Below the pieces are notes generated by a model. That model ran no database searches. It saw only the letters and a program-made list of their open reading frames with translations, and was not told the origin of the DNA. The position numbers were made by a program, and so were the translations under genes. Shown in pieces: positions 1 to 6,498 of a stretch of DNA of 64,000 nucleotides. Origin of the DNA: Syntrophopropionicum propionicicum_A (GTDB lineage: Bacteria > Bacillota > Desulfotomaculia > Desulfotomaculales > Pelotomaculaceae); assembly GCF_048984525.1 (NCBI RefSeq), contig NZ_JBMGJC010000004.1, positions 1-64,000 of the forward strand. Reading direction: 5' to 3'. Position 1 is the stretch's first letter. Every line of letters begins with the position of its first letter.

Positions 1-44
1 GGTTCTGCCAAGTAATCAGTGCACATGGCTTGAACGAAGTTTAA

Positions 45-118
45 GCCAGCGTCTTTTAGGCGCTGGCCTGTAATAAGCCCTTATAGGGCTGGTTCAAACC
101 ACCCCATTTTGGGGTGGT
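45..118. other. Three tandem stem-loops
   Basis: Three inverted repeats follow one another with short linkers. The first is GCCAGCG/CGCTGGC at 45-67, the second AGCCCT/AGGGCT at 76-90, and the third ACCACCCC/GGGGTGGT at 98-118. None is followed by a convincing T-run, so they do not look like ordinary terminators. They may be the 3' end of a structured RNA or untranslated region that begins before the window. No gene is seen in 1-197. Confidence 0.5.
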
Positions 119-166
119 GCTGATTTTGCAGCTATTAATTAACTGGCTAAAGTTCATTTTGCAATG

Positions 167-172
167 TATAAT
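167..172 (+). promoter_or_regulatory. Candidate -10 box of the acidic small protein
   Basis: A perfect TATAAT lies 26 bases before the ATG at 198, just ahead of the Shine-Dalgarno AAAGGAGGT. No good -35 box is present at 17 bases (TGGCTA is the nearest), so this is a weak assignment based on the -10 hexamer and position. Confidence 0.35.
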
Positions 173-197
173 TTAACCAAAAAAGGAGGTCTTAATT

Positions 198-473
198 ATG
201 GAGGGAACTAAATTTTGCCCTGTCATTAAAGCAGATTGCAAAAAAGAACAATGCGCCTGGTGGGATAAATATATAGAGGAATGCTCGGTCCTTTCGATAA
301 TGCTCGCATTGTGGGCAGACGTGGATGAAGATGAGGACGAAGAAGACGACGAAGAAGAAAAAGATGAAGAAGAAAAAGATGAGGATGAGGAAGAAATAGA
401 CAATGATAAAGATGGCGAATTTGAAGACGGTGAAGTAATAGAGTTCAAAGTCAAAATAAAGAGGTTGGACTAA
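198..473 (+). CDS. Small Cys-containing protein with a long acidic tail
   Basis: A 91-residue protein of unknown function. The ATG follows a strong AAAGGAGGT site. The first ~35 residues hold four cysteines (positions 7, 14, 19 and 29) around a WW pair, which could bind a metal. Residues ~40-75 are almost only Asp, Glu and Lys. The ending (EFEDGEVIEFKVKIKRLD) is more ordinary. A hairpin terminator follows, so the gene is a single unit. No family is recognised. The Cys-rich head plus acidic tail could be a zinc ribbon with a nucleic-acid-mimic tail, but that is a guess from composition. Confidence 0.7.
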   Translation: MEGTKFCPVIKADCKKEQCAWWDKYIEECSVLSIMLALWADVDEDEDEEDDEEEKDEEEKDEDEEEIDNDKDGEFEDGEVIEFKVKIKRLD

Positions 474-523
474 TATAACCCGAAAAATTACGGAATAACA
501 AAGGAGTTTTTCGCAGCCAACCC

Positions 524-547
524 CCCGCTTAAATGGCGGGTTTTTTT
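524..547 (+). terminator. Intrinsic terminator
   Basis: Stem CCCGC/GCGGG with loop TTAAATG is followed by seven T. It ends the transcript of the acidic small protein and lies just before the end of the convergent membrane gene. Confidence 0.8.
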
Positions 548-554
548 ATAGGCG

Positions 555-1034
555 TTAGCCTAAACGGAAGAACCACCGGTAAAAGAGGTTAGACATTATA
601 AAGGTAATGAAAATCGTAACCCATGTCCAGTACCACTTCCATTTTAAATATATAATCAGGTTGGTGTGTTTTTCCAGCAACACTTCAAAAACGGTAATTC
701 CAGTGGTGTAGAAAAAATAATATATTACTTGCGTTGTTACGCTTTCTCCAAAGGGATAATACAGGTTAAAGAAGACGCAAATGACCGGGTAGGCGAAATA
801 CTCAAAGGTGAAACTGGTCCTGGTGGCTTTGCTGAATTGGCGCACAGGGTACTGTATCAAATTCAATTCAACAGTTATTAGCCCGAAAAACCATGTTAGA
901 AACTGTTTAAAGAGTAATATTACAATGGCGTCACGTATCTTGTCTGCCGGTACCAGCCAAAAAAGCAGAATAACCAGCATAACATAGGTAATTAATATAA
1001 TTTTATACTCTCTGGACATTGCCTCATACTCCAT
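555..1034 (-). CDS. CBO0543-like integral membrane protein
   Basis: A 159-residue, very hydrophobic protein with four to five predicted membrane segments, including residues ~10-30, ~40-60 and the C-terminal stretch. The ending, with HTNLI followed by a KWKWYWTW-type segment and a last hydrophobic helix, resembles the CBO0543 family of small spore-former membrane proteins; the function of that family is not established. The ATG at 1034 is used, with a second possible ATG six codons in. It is convergent with the acidic small protein and separated from the amidohydrolase by 165 bases in which nothing else is seen. Confidence 0.7.
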   Translation of the reverse strand: MEYEAMSREYKIILITYVMLVILLFWLVPADKIRDAIVILLFKQFLTWFFGLITVELNLIQYPVRQFSKATRTSFTFEYFAYPVICVFFNLYYPFGESVTTQVIYYFFYTTGITVFEVLLEKHTNLIIYLKWKWYWTWVTIFITFIMSNLFYRWFFRLG

Positions 1035-1199
1035 GTTAATTGGATATTAAAAGACAAGCTTCATGAAATAGCGTTCCCCGTTGCATGGTAGTTATGCCGC
1101 TGAAAAACTGCTTCCATACGGGCAAAAAAATAGAGGCATACCAGAAGTTTATTCGAACTGGGCATCCTCCCGCCTCTCGCTTACTAATCCACAACCTAA

Positions 1200-2009
1200 C
1201 TAAATTTTAATTAGTTTTAAAATGTTTTTATAAAAGAGTTTGTCCTTTTGTTCCTGGCTGAAGAGATCGGAGTTACTGAGAAAGTCGACATATTTTTTCT
1301 GGTCTCGCCAGGGGCTGTCTGAGCCGAAGATAAAGTAATCTTCATTCTGCCTGTACAGTTCTTTTGCGTTCTCGTCCAGCACCATTTTTTCCAGCACGAA
1401 TGACGTGTCGTAATAACACTTTTTATCCCCGTATAAATCCAAAATTTTTTCCCACTCGCCGTCTCCGCCCGCGTGGGCCATTATAATTTTCACGCCGTCG
1501 CCGGCAAAGTCTCTCAGCACGTTGACAAACCGCTCAATGGAAGCGTAGTCCGTATCAGGCATGCTGAGGTCGAAGCCCGAATGAAAATACAGGATTAAAT
1601 CATTTTTCAAAGCCTCTTCAAAGACTTTATAAGCTTCTCTTGAATCAGCCGGGAAACCCTGGTAGGCGGGGTGGAATTTGAGACCCTGTATCCCCATTTC
1701 TATCATTTCGTGGATAACGCTTTTATTGTTGGGATCATAGGGGTGGACCGAGCCGAAGTAGATCATGCGCGGAGTGCGGTCGACCATCTGCCTCAGCCAC
1801 CTTAAAATACCGCAGCCCTGTTCCCGCGTGGTGGCCACAGTCAGCACGATGGACAGGTCGACACCGGCTGTCTCCATGGAAGAAAGTAAATTATCAAAAG
1901 TACCGTCGGTATGGGCGTCCACCTTACCTTTGGTGTTTCCGAGAATGGTGCTGACCGCTTTTTCCGCCACGCGGTCGGGGTAAATATGGGTGTGGGCGTC
2001 AATAATCAT
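1200..2009 (-). CDS. Amidohydrolase-family metal-dependent hydrolase
   Basis: A TIM-barrel amidohydrolase of the Amidohydro_2 (ACMSD-like) type, 269 residues. Visible metal and active-site signatures are the N-terminal DAHTH, KFHP in the middle, YFHSG, MAHAGG and the late FGSDSPW. Substrate unknown. The open frame extends 55 codons upstream, but the ATG at 2009 is preferred because GAGG lies nine bases before it and DAHTH then sits at the normal distance from the N-terminus. It diverges from the Cys-rich peptide gene; about 190 bases between them must hold both promoters. A role linked to that peptide system is possible but not shown. Confidence 0.85.
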   Translation of the reverse strand: MIIDAHTHIYPDRVAEKAVSTILGNTKGKVDAHTDGTFDNLLSSMETAGVDLSIVLTVATTREQGCGILRWLRQMVDRTPRMIYFGSVHPYDPNNKSVIHEMIEMGIQGLKFHPAYQGFPADSREAYKVFEEALKNDLILYFHSGFDLSMPDTDYASIERFVNVLRDFAGDGVKIIMAHAGGDGEWEKILDLYGDKKCYYDTSFVLEKMVLDENAKELYRQNEDYFIFGSDSPWRDQKKYVDFLSNSDLFSQEQKDKLFYKNILKLIKI

Positions 2010-2199
2010 GTGCTTTTTCCTCATCACAAAATATTTCTCGCTATTTAATACATATATCACAGCCCCCGGCTCCATGGCAATGGAAGAATCCCGTGCGCAT
2101 ATCGGGCGGGGAGCATTATATGGCATATGCTGGTAACATATCTTCCTGTTCCGGAATATTTTATCACTATACAACTCTTAATTGAAAGGTGAGAAAATC

Positions 2200-2502
2200 A
2201 TGTCGCAGAACATGGAAGAACTGAAAAAACAAATCGCGGAAGTCGCAACAGAGGAATTGCAAAAGGTTGTGGAATTTTTAACCCAGAAAATTCACGAATT
2301 GGTGACCGGCCCCTCAATGTCAAGGGCACTGGAAGATGAAAAAATATCGGCTAATGTAGCATATCACTGCACCGGCTCAAAATTCGGCTGCGGCGAGTAC
2401 AAATGTCCGTCTGATTACAATCACAGCTGTAAAGATGTTTTCGATTGCTCAATACGTTTTGGCGTCGGGTTAACGCCCCAGGTCGGCCCTCTCAGGGATT
2501 AG
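2200..2502 (+). CDS. Cys-rich peptide, candidate RiPP precursor
   Basis: A 100-residue protein starting at the ATG behind GGTGAG. The first ~45 residues are a charged, helix-prone leader-like segment (EELKKQIAEVATEELQKV). The C-terminal half has five cysteines with short spacing (HCTGSKFGC, YKC, HSC and DC patterns), ending GLTPQVGPLRD. The gene is followed 42 bases later by a radical SAM/SPASM enzyme. Leader, Cys-rich core and adjacent maturase together suggest a ribosomally made peptide modified by thioether (sactionine-like) or related chemistry. The nearest described analogues are clostridial Cys-rich peptides with CcpM-type maturases; exact family membership cannot be judged here. It could instead be a small metal-binding protein. 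Confidence 0.7.
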   Translation: MSQNMEELKKQIAEVATEELQKVVEFLTQKIHELVTGPSMSRALEDEKISANVAYHCTGSKFGCGEYKCPSDYNHSCKDVFDCSIRFGVGLTPQVGPLRD

Positions 2503-2544
2503 CAGCCACCGCTTACGGTATGGTCAGAACAACGGGGTGGGATT

Positions 2545-3765
2545 ATGAATAGCTGTAAGGAAGTTTGCGACAAAGATGTGATCGGAGAAATACATTCAAT
2601 ACTGATGTCGGAAGCGCCTGATCTCACCCTGCTGAAACGCCTGGTTAAGATTAACTTTGGCTTTTCTCCAGATGATACCCGGAGGCTTATCTACCAGGTT
2701 ACAAAAAATTTAAACGCCGCGTTTTTCCCTCCTGTCACCAAACTTGAGATCGTCCATACGGAAGGATGCAACCTTGCGTGCGCCTACTGTTTTGAAAAAA
2801 ATATGCGCGGCCGCCATAAGATTAAATTTGACACTGCCAGGAAAGCTGTAGATTTATTATTTGATTATTCTGCAGGTGAGCCTGTGGTCAATATCCTTCA
2901 TTTCGGCGGCGAACCGACTTTGAATTTTCCGTCTGTGCAAAAAGTAACTGAATACGCGGAGGAAAAGGCCAAGGCTTCCGGCAAATTGGTAGAATTCCAC
3001 ATGACCAGCAATGGTGTTTTAATTAACGAGGAAATGGCCGGTTATTTTTCACGGCATAAAATCATGGTCCTGCTGAGCATTGATGGGTTGGAAGAAGAAC
3101 ACAACAGGTTCCGGGTAGATGCAAAAGGCCGCGGGACGTTTGCAAAAGTTTTGAAGAGTGTGGAAATACTCAAAAAGTCGCAGCAGTGGGTTGGCGTCAA
3201 AATGACAGTGATGCCGGAAAACGCCCCCACTTTCTTTGATAGTGTTTTGGGACTTTACGACCTGGGCGTCAACCAGTTCCTGATCAGCCCCGCCACCGGC
3301 GTAAGGTGGGCCGAAGATGACATGAATACTTTTGCAAGGCAATACGGCAGGCTGTACCGCTGGTACAGAGAAAAGCCCCGCGGTGACCTGAGGATTGCGG
3401 AGTTTGACGAGGTTGATAAATATTCCTGCTTCTATGGATGCCACGCCGGCCGCAATAATATTGCCGTAAACGTAAACGGGGATATAACTTCATGCTCAAA
3501 GATTATGGCCATAAACAAGACCCGGCCGCCGGATAAACTGGGCGATGTCAATTACGGCTTAACCCACCTTGAGAACAGGTTTCAATTGGCGGGCTGCTCC
3601 CGCCTTCGTAGAGCGTGTGAATCGATGGGTATTTCCGGCGATTACCAGGGAGGCTGTTTTGCTGTTAATTATGAGGAAAACGGGGATCTGTTTTCCCCAA
3701 GTTTACAGCATTATGCATTCCATAAACTTATGGTCTCAGCCTGCAGTATGGGACGTGAGACGTGA
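2545..3765 (+). CDS. Radical SAM/SPASM peptide maturase-like enzyme
   Basis: A 406-residue radical SAM protein. The CX3CX2C cluster is C75-C79-C82 (EGCNLACAYCFE), after a ~60-residue N-terminal domain. HFGGEPTLN is the GGE motif of the SAM site. The C-terminal third carries a SPASM-like cysteine set (YSCFYGCHAGRNN, then GDITSC, CSRLRRAC and GGC) that usually binds auxiliary 4Fe-4S clusters in peptide-modifying enzymes. It is read from an ATG behind GGGGTGGG, directly after the Cys-rich peptide. No exporter or protease gene is adjacent. The last residues (MGRET) and the stop codon are encoded by a dispersed GACGTGAGA repeat. Confidence 0.88.
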   Translation: MNSCKEVCDKDVIGEIHSILMSEAPDLTLLKRLVKINFGFSPDDTRRLIYQVTKNLNAAFFPPVTKLEIVHTEGCNLACAYCFEKNMRGRHKIKFDTARKAVDLLFDYSAGEPVVNILHFGGEPTLNFPSVQKVTEYAEEKAKASGKLVEFHMTSNGVLINEEMAGYFSRHKIMVLLSIDGLEEEHNRFRVDAKGRGTFAKVLKSVEILKKSQQWVGVKMTVMPENAPTFFDSVLGLYDLGVNQFLISPATGVRWAEDDMNTFARQYGRLYRWYREKPRGDLRIAEFDEVDKYSCFYGCHAGRNNIAVNVNGDITSCSKIMAINKTRPPDKLGDVNYGLTHLENRFQLAGCSRLRRACESMGISGDYQGGCFAVNYEENGDLFSPSLQHYAFHKLMVSACSMGRET

Positions 3766-3768
3766 GTC
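3751..3768 (+). repeat. GACGTGAGA-family repeat forming a gene end
   Basis: GGACGTGAGACGTGAGTC overlaps the stop codon of the radical SAM gene; the TGA at 3763 is part of the repeat. The same units occur after clpX, in ysxC, after minE, after the regulator gene at 59.0 kb and near the tRNA cluster. Confidence 0.75.
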
Positions 3769-3810
3769 AAGGTTTCAACACCATGAGACTTTGTTAACAG
3801 CAGCCAAAAA

Positions 3811-3837
3811 CGCCACAAGGGATTGTGGCGTTTTTTT
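3811..3837 (+). terminator. Intrinsic terminator of the radical SAM operon
   Basis: A perfect 8-bp stem CGCCACAA/TTGTGGCG with loop GGGA is followed by seven T. It closes the peptide/radical SAM unit about 45 bases after the stop codon. Confidence 0.9.
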
Positions 3838-3841
3838 CCGT

Positions 3842-3877
3842 CAATAATAAACCAAATCACCCGTGCGGGTGATTTGG
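3842..3877 (-). terminator. Terminator of the YjcZ-like gene
   Basis: A long perfect inverted repeat CCAAATCACCC/GGGTGATTTGG lies at 3852-3877. Read on the minus strand it is followed by TTTATTATT, so it probably ends the small gene at 3906-4031. Confidence 0.65.
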
Positions 3878-3905
3878 CCAGGAGAGGTTATATCTGGGGG
3901 TGAAA

Positions 3906-4031
3906 TTAAACGCCGCAGCCCCCGATCATGAAAAAGCCAAAACCTAAGATAAGCAGGATCAAGATCAGAAACAGGATAAAAGCCCAGTTGTTGCCCCAAG
4001 CACCGGCTTGCTCAGCTACATAATCAGCCAA
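3906..4031 (-). CDS. YjcZ-like small hydrophobic sporulation peptide
   Basis: A 41-residue peptide with a short polar head (ADYVAEQAGAWGNNWAF) and one membrane helix (FILFLILILLILGFGFFMIGG). The shape resembles the YjcZ/YrzQ-type sporulation peptides of spore formers. The true start is taken as TTG at 4031, seven bases after a strong AAGGAGG; the longer open frame upstream runs through that Shine-Dalgarno and is not used. Confidence 0.75.
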   Translation of the reverse strand: MADYVAEQAGAWGNNWAFILFLILILLILGFGFFMIGGCGV

Positions 4032-4079
4032 GTAAAACCCTCCTTTCATTTTACAATAAAATATTCCAGAAATACTAAA

Positions 4080-4292
4080 ATGGTTAACATTGAGCTCGAA
4101 AAAAGTTGCGGGCAGCCTGTTGACAAAAATTTTGACGGCGGACACAGCTGCCGGTTAAATAAAATGAAGGAAAAACAGATTTCATTAAAGAATGACGTTA
4201 AACAGGTTTCTTTAAGGGCAATTATACATTTACCAGGCAAACAAATATTTTTGGTTGATCCGGACGGGCTAATGACACCCGTGGCTGTTTAA
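4080..4292 (+). CDS. Doubtful small ORF
   Basis: An open frame of 70 codons diverging from the YjcZ-like gene. The ATG at 4080 and a later one at 4164 both lack a good Shine-Dalgarno. The C-terminal part (RAIIHLPGKQIFLVDPDGLMTPVAV) reads like real protein and the stop lies 24 bases before the next gene, but no family is recognised. It may be a genuine small gene with a poorly defined start, or chance. Confidence 0.3.
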   Translation: MVNIELEKSCGQPVDKNFDGGHSCRLNKMKEKQISLKNDVKQVSLRAIIHLPGKQIFLVDPDGLMTPVAV

Positions 4293-4315
4293 CCGTAACA
4301 GGGAGGGGCAGATAA

Positions 4316-4990
4316 ATGTGCGGGCGCTTCACTTTATATGTTGACAGCAAAAAGCTCAACACGGTTTTTCATCTGACTGATAATATTTTTGATTATGTGC
4401 CGCGCTTCAATATCGCCCCGGGACAAAACATCCCGGTAGTTACACAGGGCGCCGGCGGCAGGGTGATCTCATATATGAAATGGGGCCTGGTACCACACTG
4501 GTCCAAAGATGTGAAAATTGGGAACCGTTTGATCAACGCGCGTGCGGAGACCATAGATGAAAAGCCTGCTTTTAGAACTTCATTCAGGCACCGCCGCTGC
4601 CTGATCCCGGCGGACGGTTTTTATGAATGGAAGAAGAGCAGCGGCAAAAAACAGCCGATGTATATCAGCCGGCCGGACAGGTCTGTTTTTGCGTTTGCCG
4701 GGATATGGGCGCAGTGGAGGGCGCCGGAGGGCAATAGTATCAATTCCTGCAGTATTATAACGACTGGCGCGAATGAGTCTGTCCGGGAAATACACGAGAG
4801 GATGCCGGTGATATTGGATGATGGCCGGCAGTTCCAGGCATGGCTGGAGCAAGATGACACTCTCGAGTTGAAAAAGCTATTACAGCCTTATAGCGGAGAA
4901 CTGGCGGCATACCCTGTTTCGCCCGCTGTGAATTCTGTCGGGTACGATCACCCACACTTAATAGAGAGGGTTGATCTGACCGGAATTTAA
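4316..4990 (+). CDS. yedK: SRAP/HMCES-family DNA-protein crosslink enzyme
   Basis: A 224-residue SOS-response-associated peptidase (SRAP) protein of normal length. The family shields abasic sites in single-stranded DNA by covalent attachment through Cys2. Catalytic residues are all visible: Cys2 in MCGRF, N74 in the INARAET segment, E104 in GFYEW, and H160 in EIHERMPVIL. The ATG follows AGGGAGGGG. The protein needs removal of Met1 so that Cys2 becomes the N-terminus. Neighbours are small unknown genes and a DNA methylase; no SOS box was recognised upstream. Confidence 0.92.
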   Translation: MCGRFTLYVDSKKLNTVFHLTDNIFDYVPRFNIAPGQNIPVVTQGAGGRVISYMKWGLVPHWSKDVKIGNRLINARAETIDEKPAFRTSFRHRRCLIPADGFYEWKKSSGKKQPMYISRPDRSVFAFAGIWAQWRAPEGNSINSCSIITTGANESVREIHERMPVILDDGRQFQAWLEQDDTLELKKLLQPYSGELAAYPVSPAVNSVGYDHPHLIERVDLTGI

Positions 4991-5104
4991 TAAGGTATCA
5001 AATAGTATAGCTGCGATTTATACCAAAGTGGTTTTTTGCATTGACATAATTATTGTAAAATAGCATCAGTTATTATTAGGCATGGTTTAAGAGGGTATCC
5101 GAAT

Positions 5105-5281
5105 ATGAGAAAAAGCCGGGCCATTGATGAATTATTAAGGATAATTCTCTGGTTGGACGTGCAAAAAACAACTGTAAAAGGACAGCATGACGGTTATCTG
5201 GATGAAAGGACATTAAAGGATCTGGCCGATAAATTAGTAGGTCTTGTTTCTCTTGTCCAGGCAAACATTCTAAAAAAATAA
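5105..5281 (+). CDS. Short conserved-looking protein of unknown function
   Basis: A 58-residue, probably all-helical protein (MRKSRAIDELLRIILWLDVQ at its start, ending LVSLVQANILKK). The ATG lies ten bases after GAGGG. Codon use and amino-acid balance look like a real gene, and an intrinsic terminator follows directly. No family is recognised. Confidence 0.6.
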   Translation: MRKSRAIDELLRIILWLDVQKTTVKGQHDGYLDERTLKDLADKLVGLVSLVQANILKK

Positions 5282-5300
5282 ATCGACCTCATTTGAAAAC

Positions 5301-5330
5301 CCCATACTTTTAGTATGAGGTTTTTTCTTT
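5301..5330 (+). terminator. Intrinsic terminator
   Basis: Stem CATACT/AGTATG with flanking pairs and loop TTT is followed by TTTTTTCTTTTTTTT. It ends the short gene at 5105-5281. Confidence 0.75.
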
Positions 5331-5416
5331 TTTTTGTTGCAAATATAGTTTTTTGCATAGTATTTATAAGATTATTTTTACTCCCGACAGCAATAATTAT
5401 AAAAAATGGTAATAAT

Positions 5417-5500
5417 GATCTTAATGCCGATCTAGATCAAGAGCGAAGGAGATGATCACTCTATTTAAGTTAAATTGATCAAAAATGATCGAGTATGATC
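5417..5500. promoter_or_regulatory. Cluster of seven GATC sites ahead of the Dam-type methylase
   Basis: GATC occurs at 5417, 5429, 5435, 5454, 5477, 5487 and 5497. The last three are spaced exactly ten bases apart. Chance would give about one GATC per 256 bases. The stretch is AT-rich and lies 60-143 bases before the start of the methylase gene, where its promoter should be. This would fit methylation-dependent control by the product itself; that role is inferred. Confidence 0.7.
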
Positions 5501-5559
5501 ATTTTTGAAGTTTGTAAACCGAATGCATATGGAATATATTAATATAGGGTGTTTGTATT

Positions 5560-6462
5560 GTGATTAAATTCCCTGTAAAACCCGTAGTCAAATGGGCTGG
5601 CGGGAAAACAAAAATACTTAACCAGCTATCCAAATACTTTCCTCGTGAGTATTTTAATTACCACGAGCCTTTTATGGGTGGCGGCGCGGTATTTTTTTAT
5701 TTGTTTGAGGAAATCAGGAACAAAAATGCAAAAGCATACTTATCTGATTCGATCGAAGAAATAATTAATTTATATAGAGTGATCAGAGACGATGTGGAAA
5801 GGCTTATTACTATATCAAAAAAACATATATATGATCAAAAATATTATTATAATATAAGATCTCAAGACACGGCGGAACTGGACGATATACAAAGGGCGTC
5901 CCGTACCCTTTACCTGAATAAAACCTGCTTCAACGGGCTTTACAGGGTAAACAGCAAAGGCCAGTTCAACGTGTCTTTCGGCGATTACACCGACCCGGTC
6001 ATAGTTAATGAGGAAGCACTGCGAAACGCGAGCCGCACCTTTCAGCAGGCCGAGCTGTACGCCGGTGATTTTGAGATTGTCATGAAAAACGCCAGGGCCG
6101 GTGACTTCGTATATTTTGACCCGCCTTATGTCCCCCTGTCGCCGACTTCGAATTTCACAGGCTACACATCCGGCGCCTTCGGCTTTGCCGATCACAGGCG
6201 TTTAAGGGAAGTATTCAGCGCCCTTCAGGAAAGGGGTTGTTACGTGATGCTGAGCAACTCGAACACGGAATTTGTAAGGGATCTGTACCGCGGCTGCAAT
6301 ATTAAAACCATCAACGCTATCAGAGCCATAAATTCAGACGCGTCAAAACGCGGTTCTATAAAAGAACTGGTTGTACTGTCGTATCCTGATCATAAGTGTC
6401 AGTTCGGTCACCCGCACTTGCAATTTAATCTGAGAAGCGGGGGAATTAAAAGCTGCCTGTAA
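5560..6462 (+). CDS. dam: Dam-family DNA adenine methyltransferase
   Basis: A 300-residue alpha-class N6-adenine methyltransferase. The N-terminal KWAGGKTKIL, the SAM-binding EPFMGGGAVFF (residues 36-46), TCFNGLYRVN (122-131) and the catalytic DPPY (187-190) match the DpnM/Dam group, which methylates GATC. The GTG at 5560 lies about nine bases after AGGGT. No restriction endonuclease is beside it, so it is a solitary enzyme. Base composition changes inside the gene: the first ~320 bases are very AT-rich, the rest resembles its neighbours. The C-terminus after KELVVLSYP is probably not part of the conserved domain. GATC specificity is inferred from family resemblance. Confidence 0.88.
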   Translation: MIKFPVKPVVKWAGGKTKILNQLSKYFPREYFNYHEPFMGGGAVFFYLFEEIRNKNAKAYLSDSIEEIINLYRVIRDDVERLITISKKHIYDQKYYYNIRSQDTAELDDIQRASRTLYLNKTCFNGLYRVNSKGQFNVSFGDYTDPVIVNEEALRNASRTFQQAELYAGDFEIVMKNARAGDFVYFDPPYVPLSPTSNFTGYTSGAFGFADHRRLREVFSALQERGCYVMLSNSNTEFVRDLYRGCNIKTINAIRAINSDASKRGSIKELVVLSYPDHKCQFGHPHLQFNLRSGGIKSCL

Positions 6463-6498
6463 GGAAAAAACTTAACCCACGAATCAATATGGGGGTTA

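Noticed and set aside
173..454. Ser-rich frame opposite the acidic small protein
   Set aside because: The poly-Ser run is just the reverse complement of GAA/GAC/GAT codons in the acidic tail.
4580..4852. Several antisense frames over the yedK gene
   Set aside because: No ribosome sites and the plus-strand SRAP gene is certain.
5036..5061. Promoter TTGACA/TAAAAT before the 58-residue gene
   Set aside because: TTGACA at 5041 and TAAAAT at 5056 are only nine bases apart, too close for one SigA promoter.
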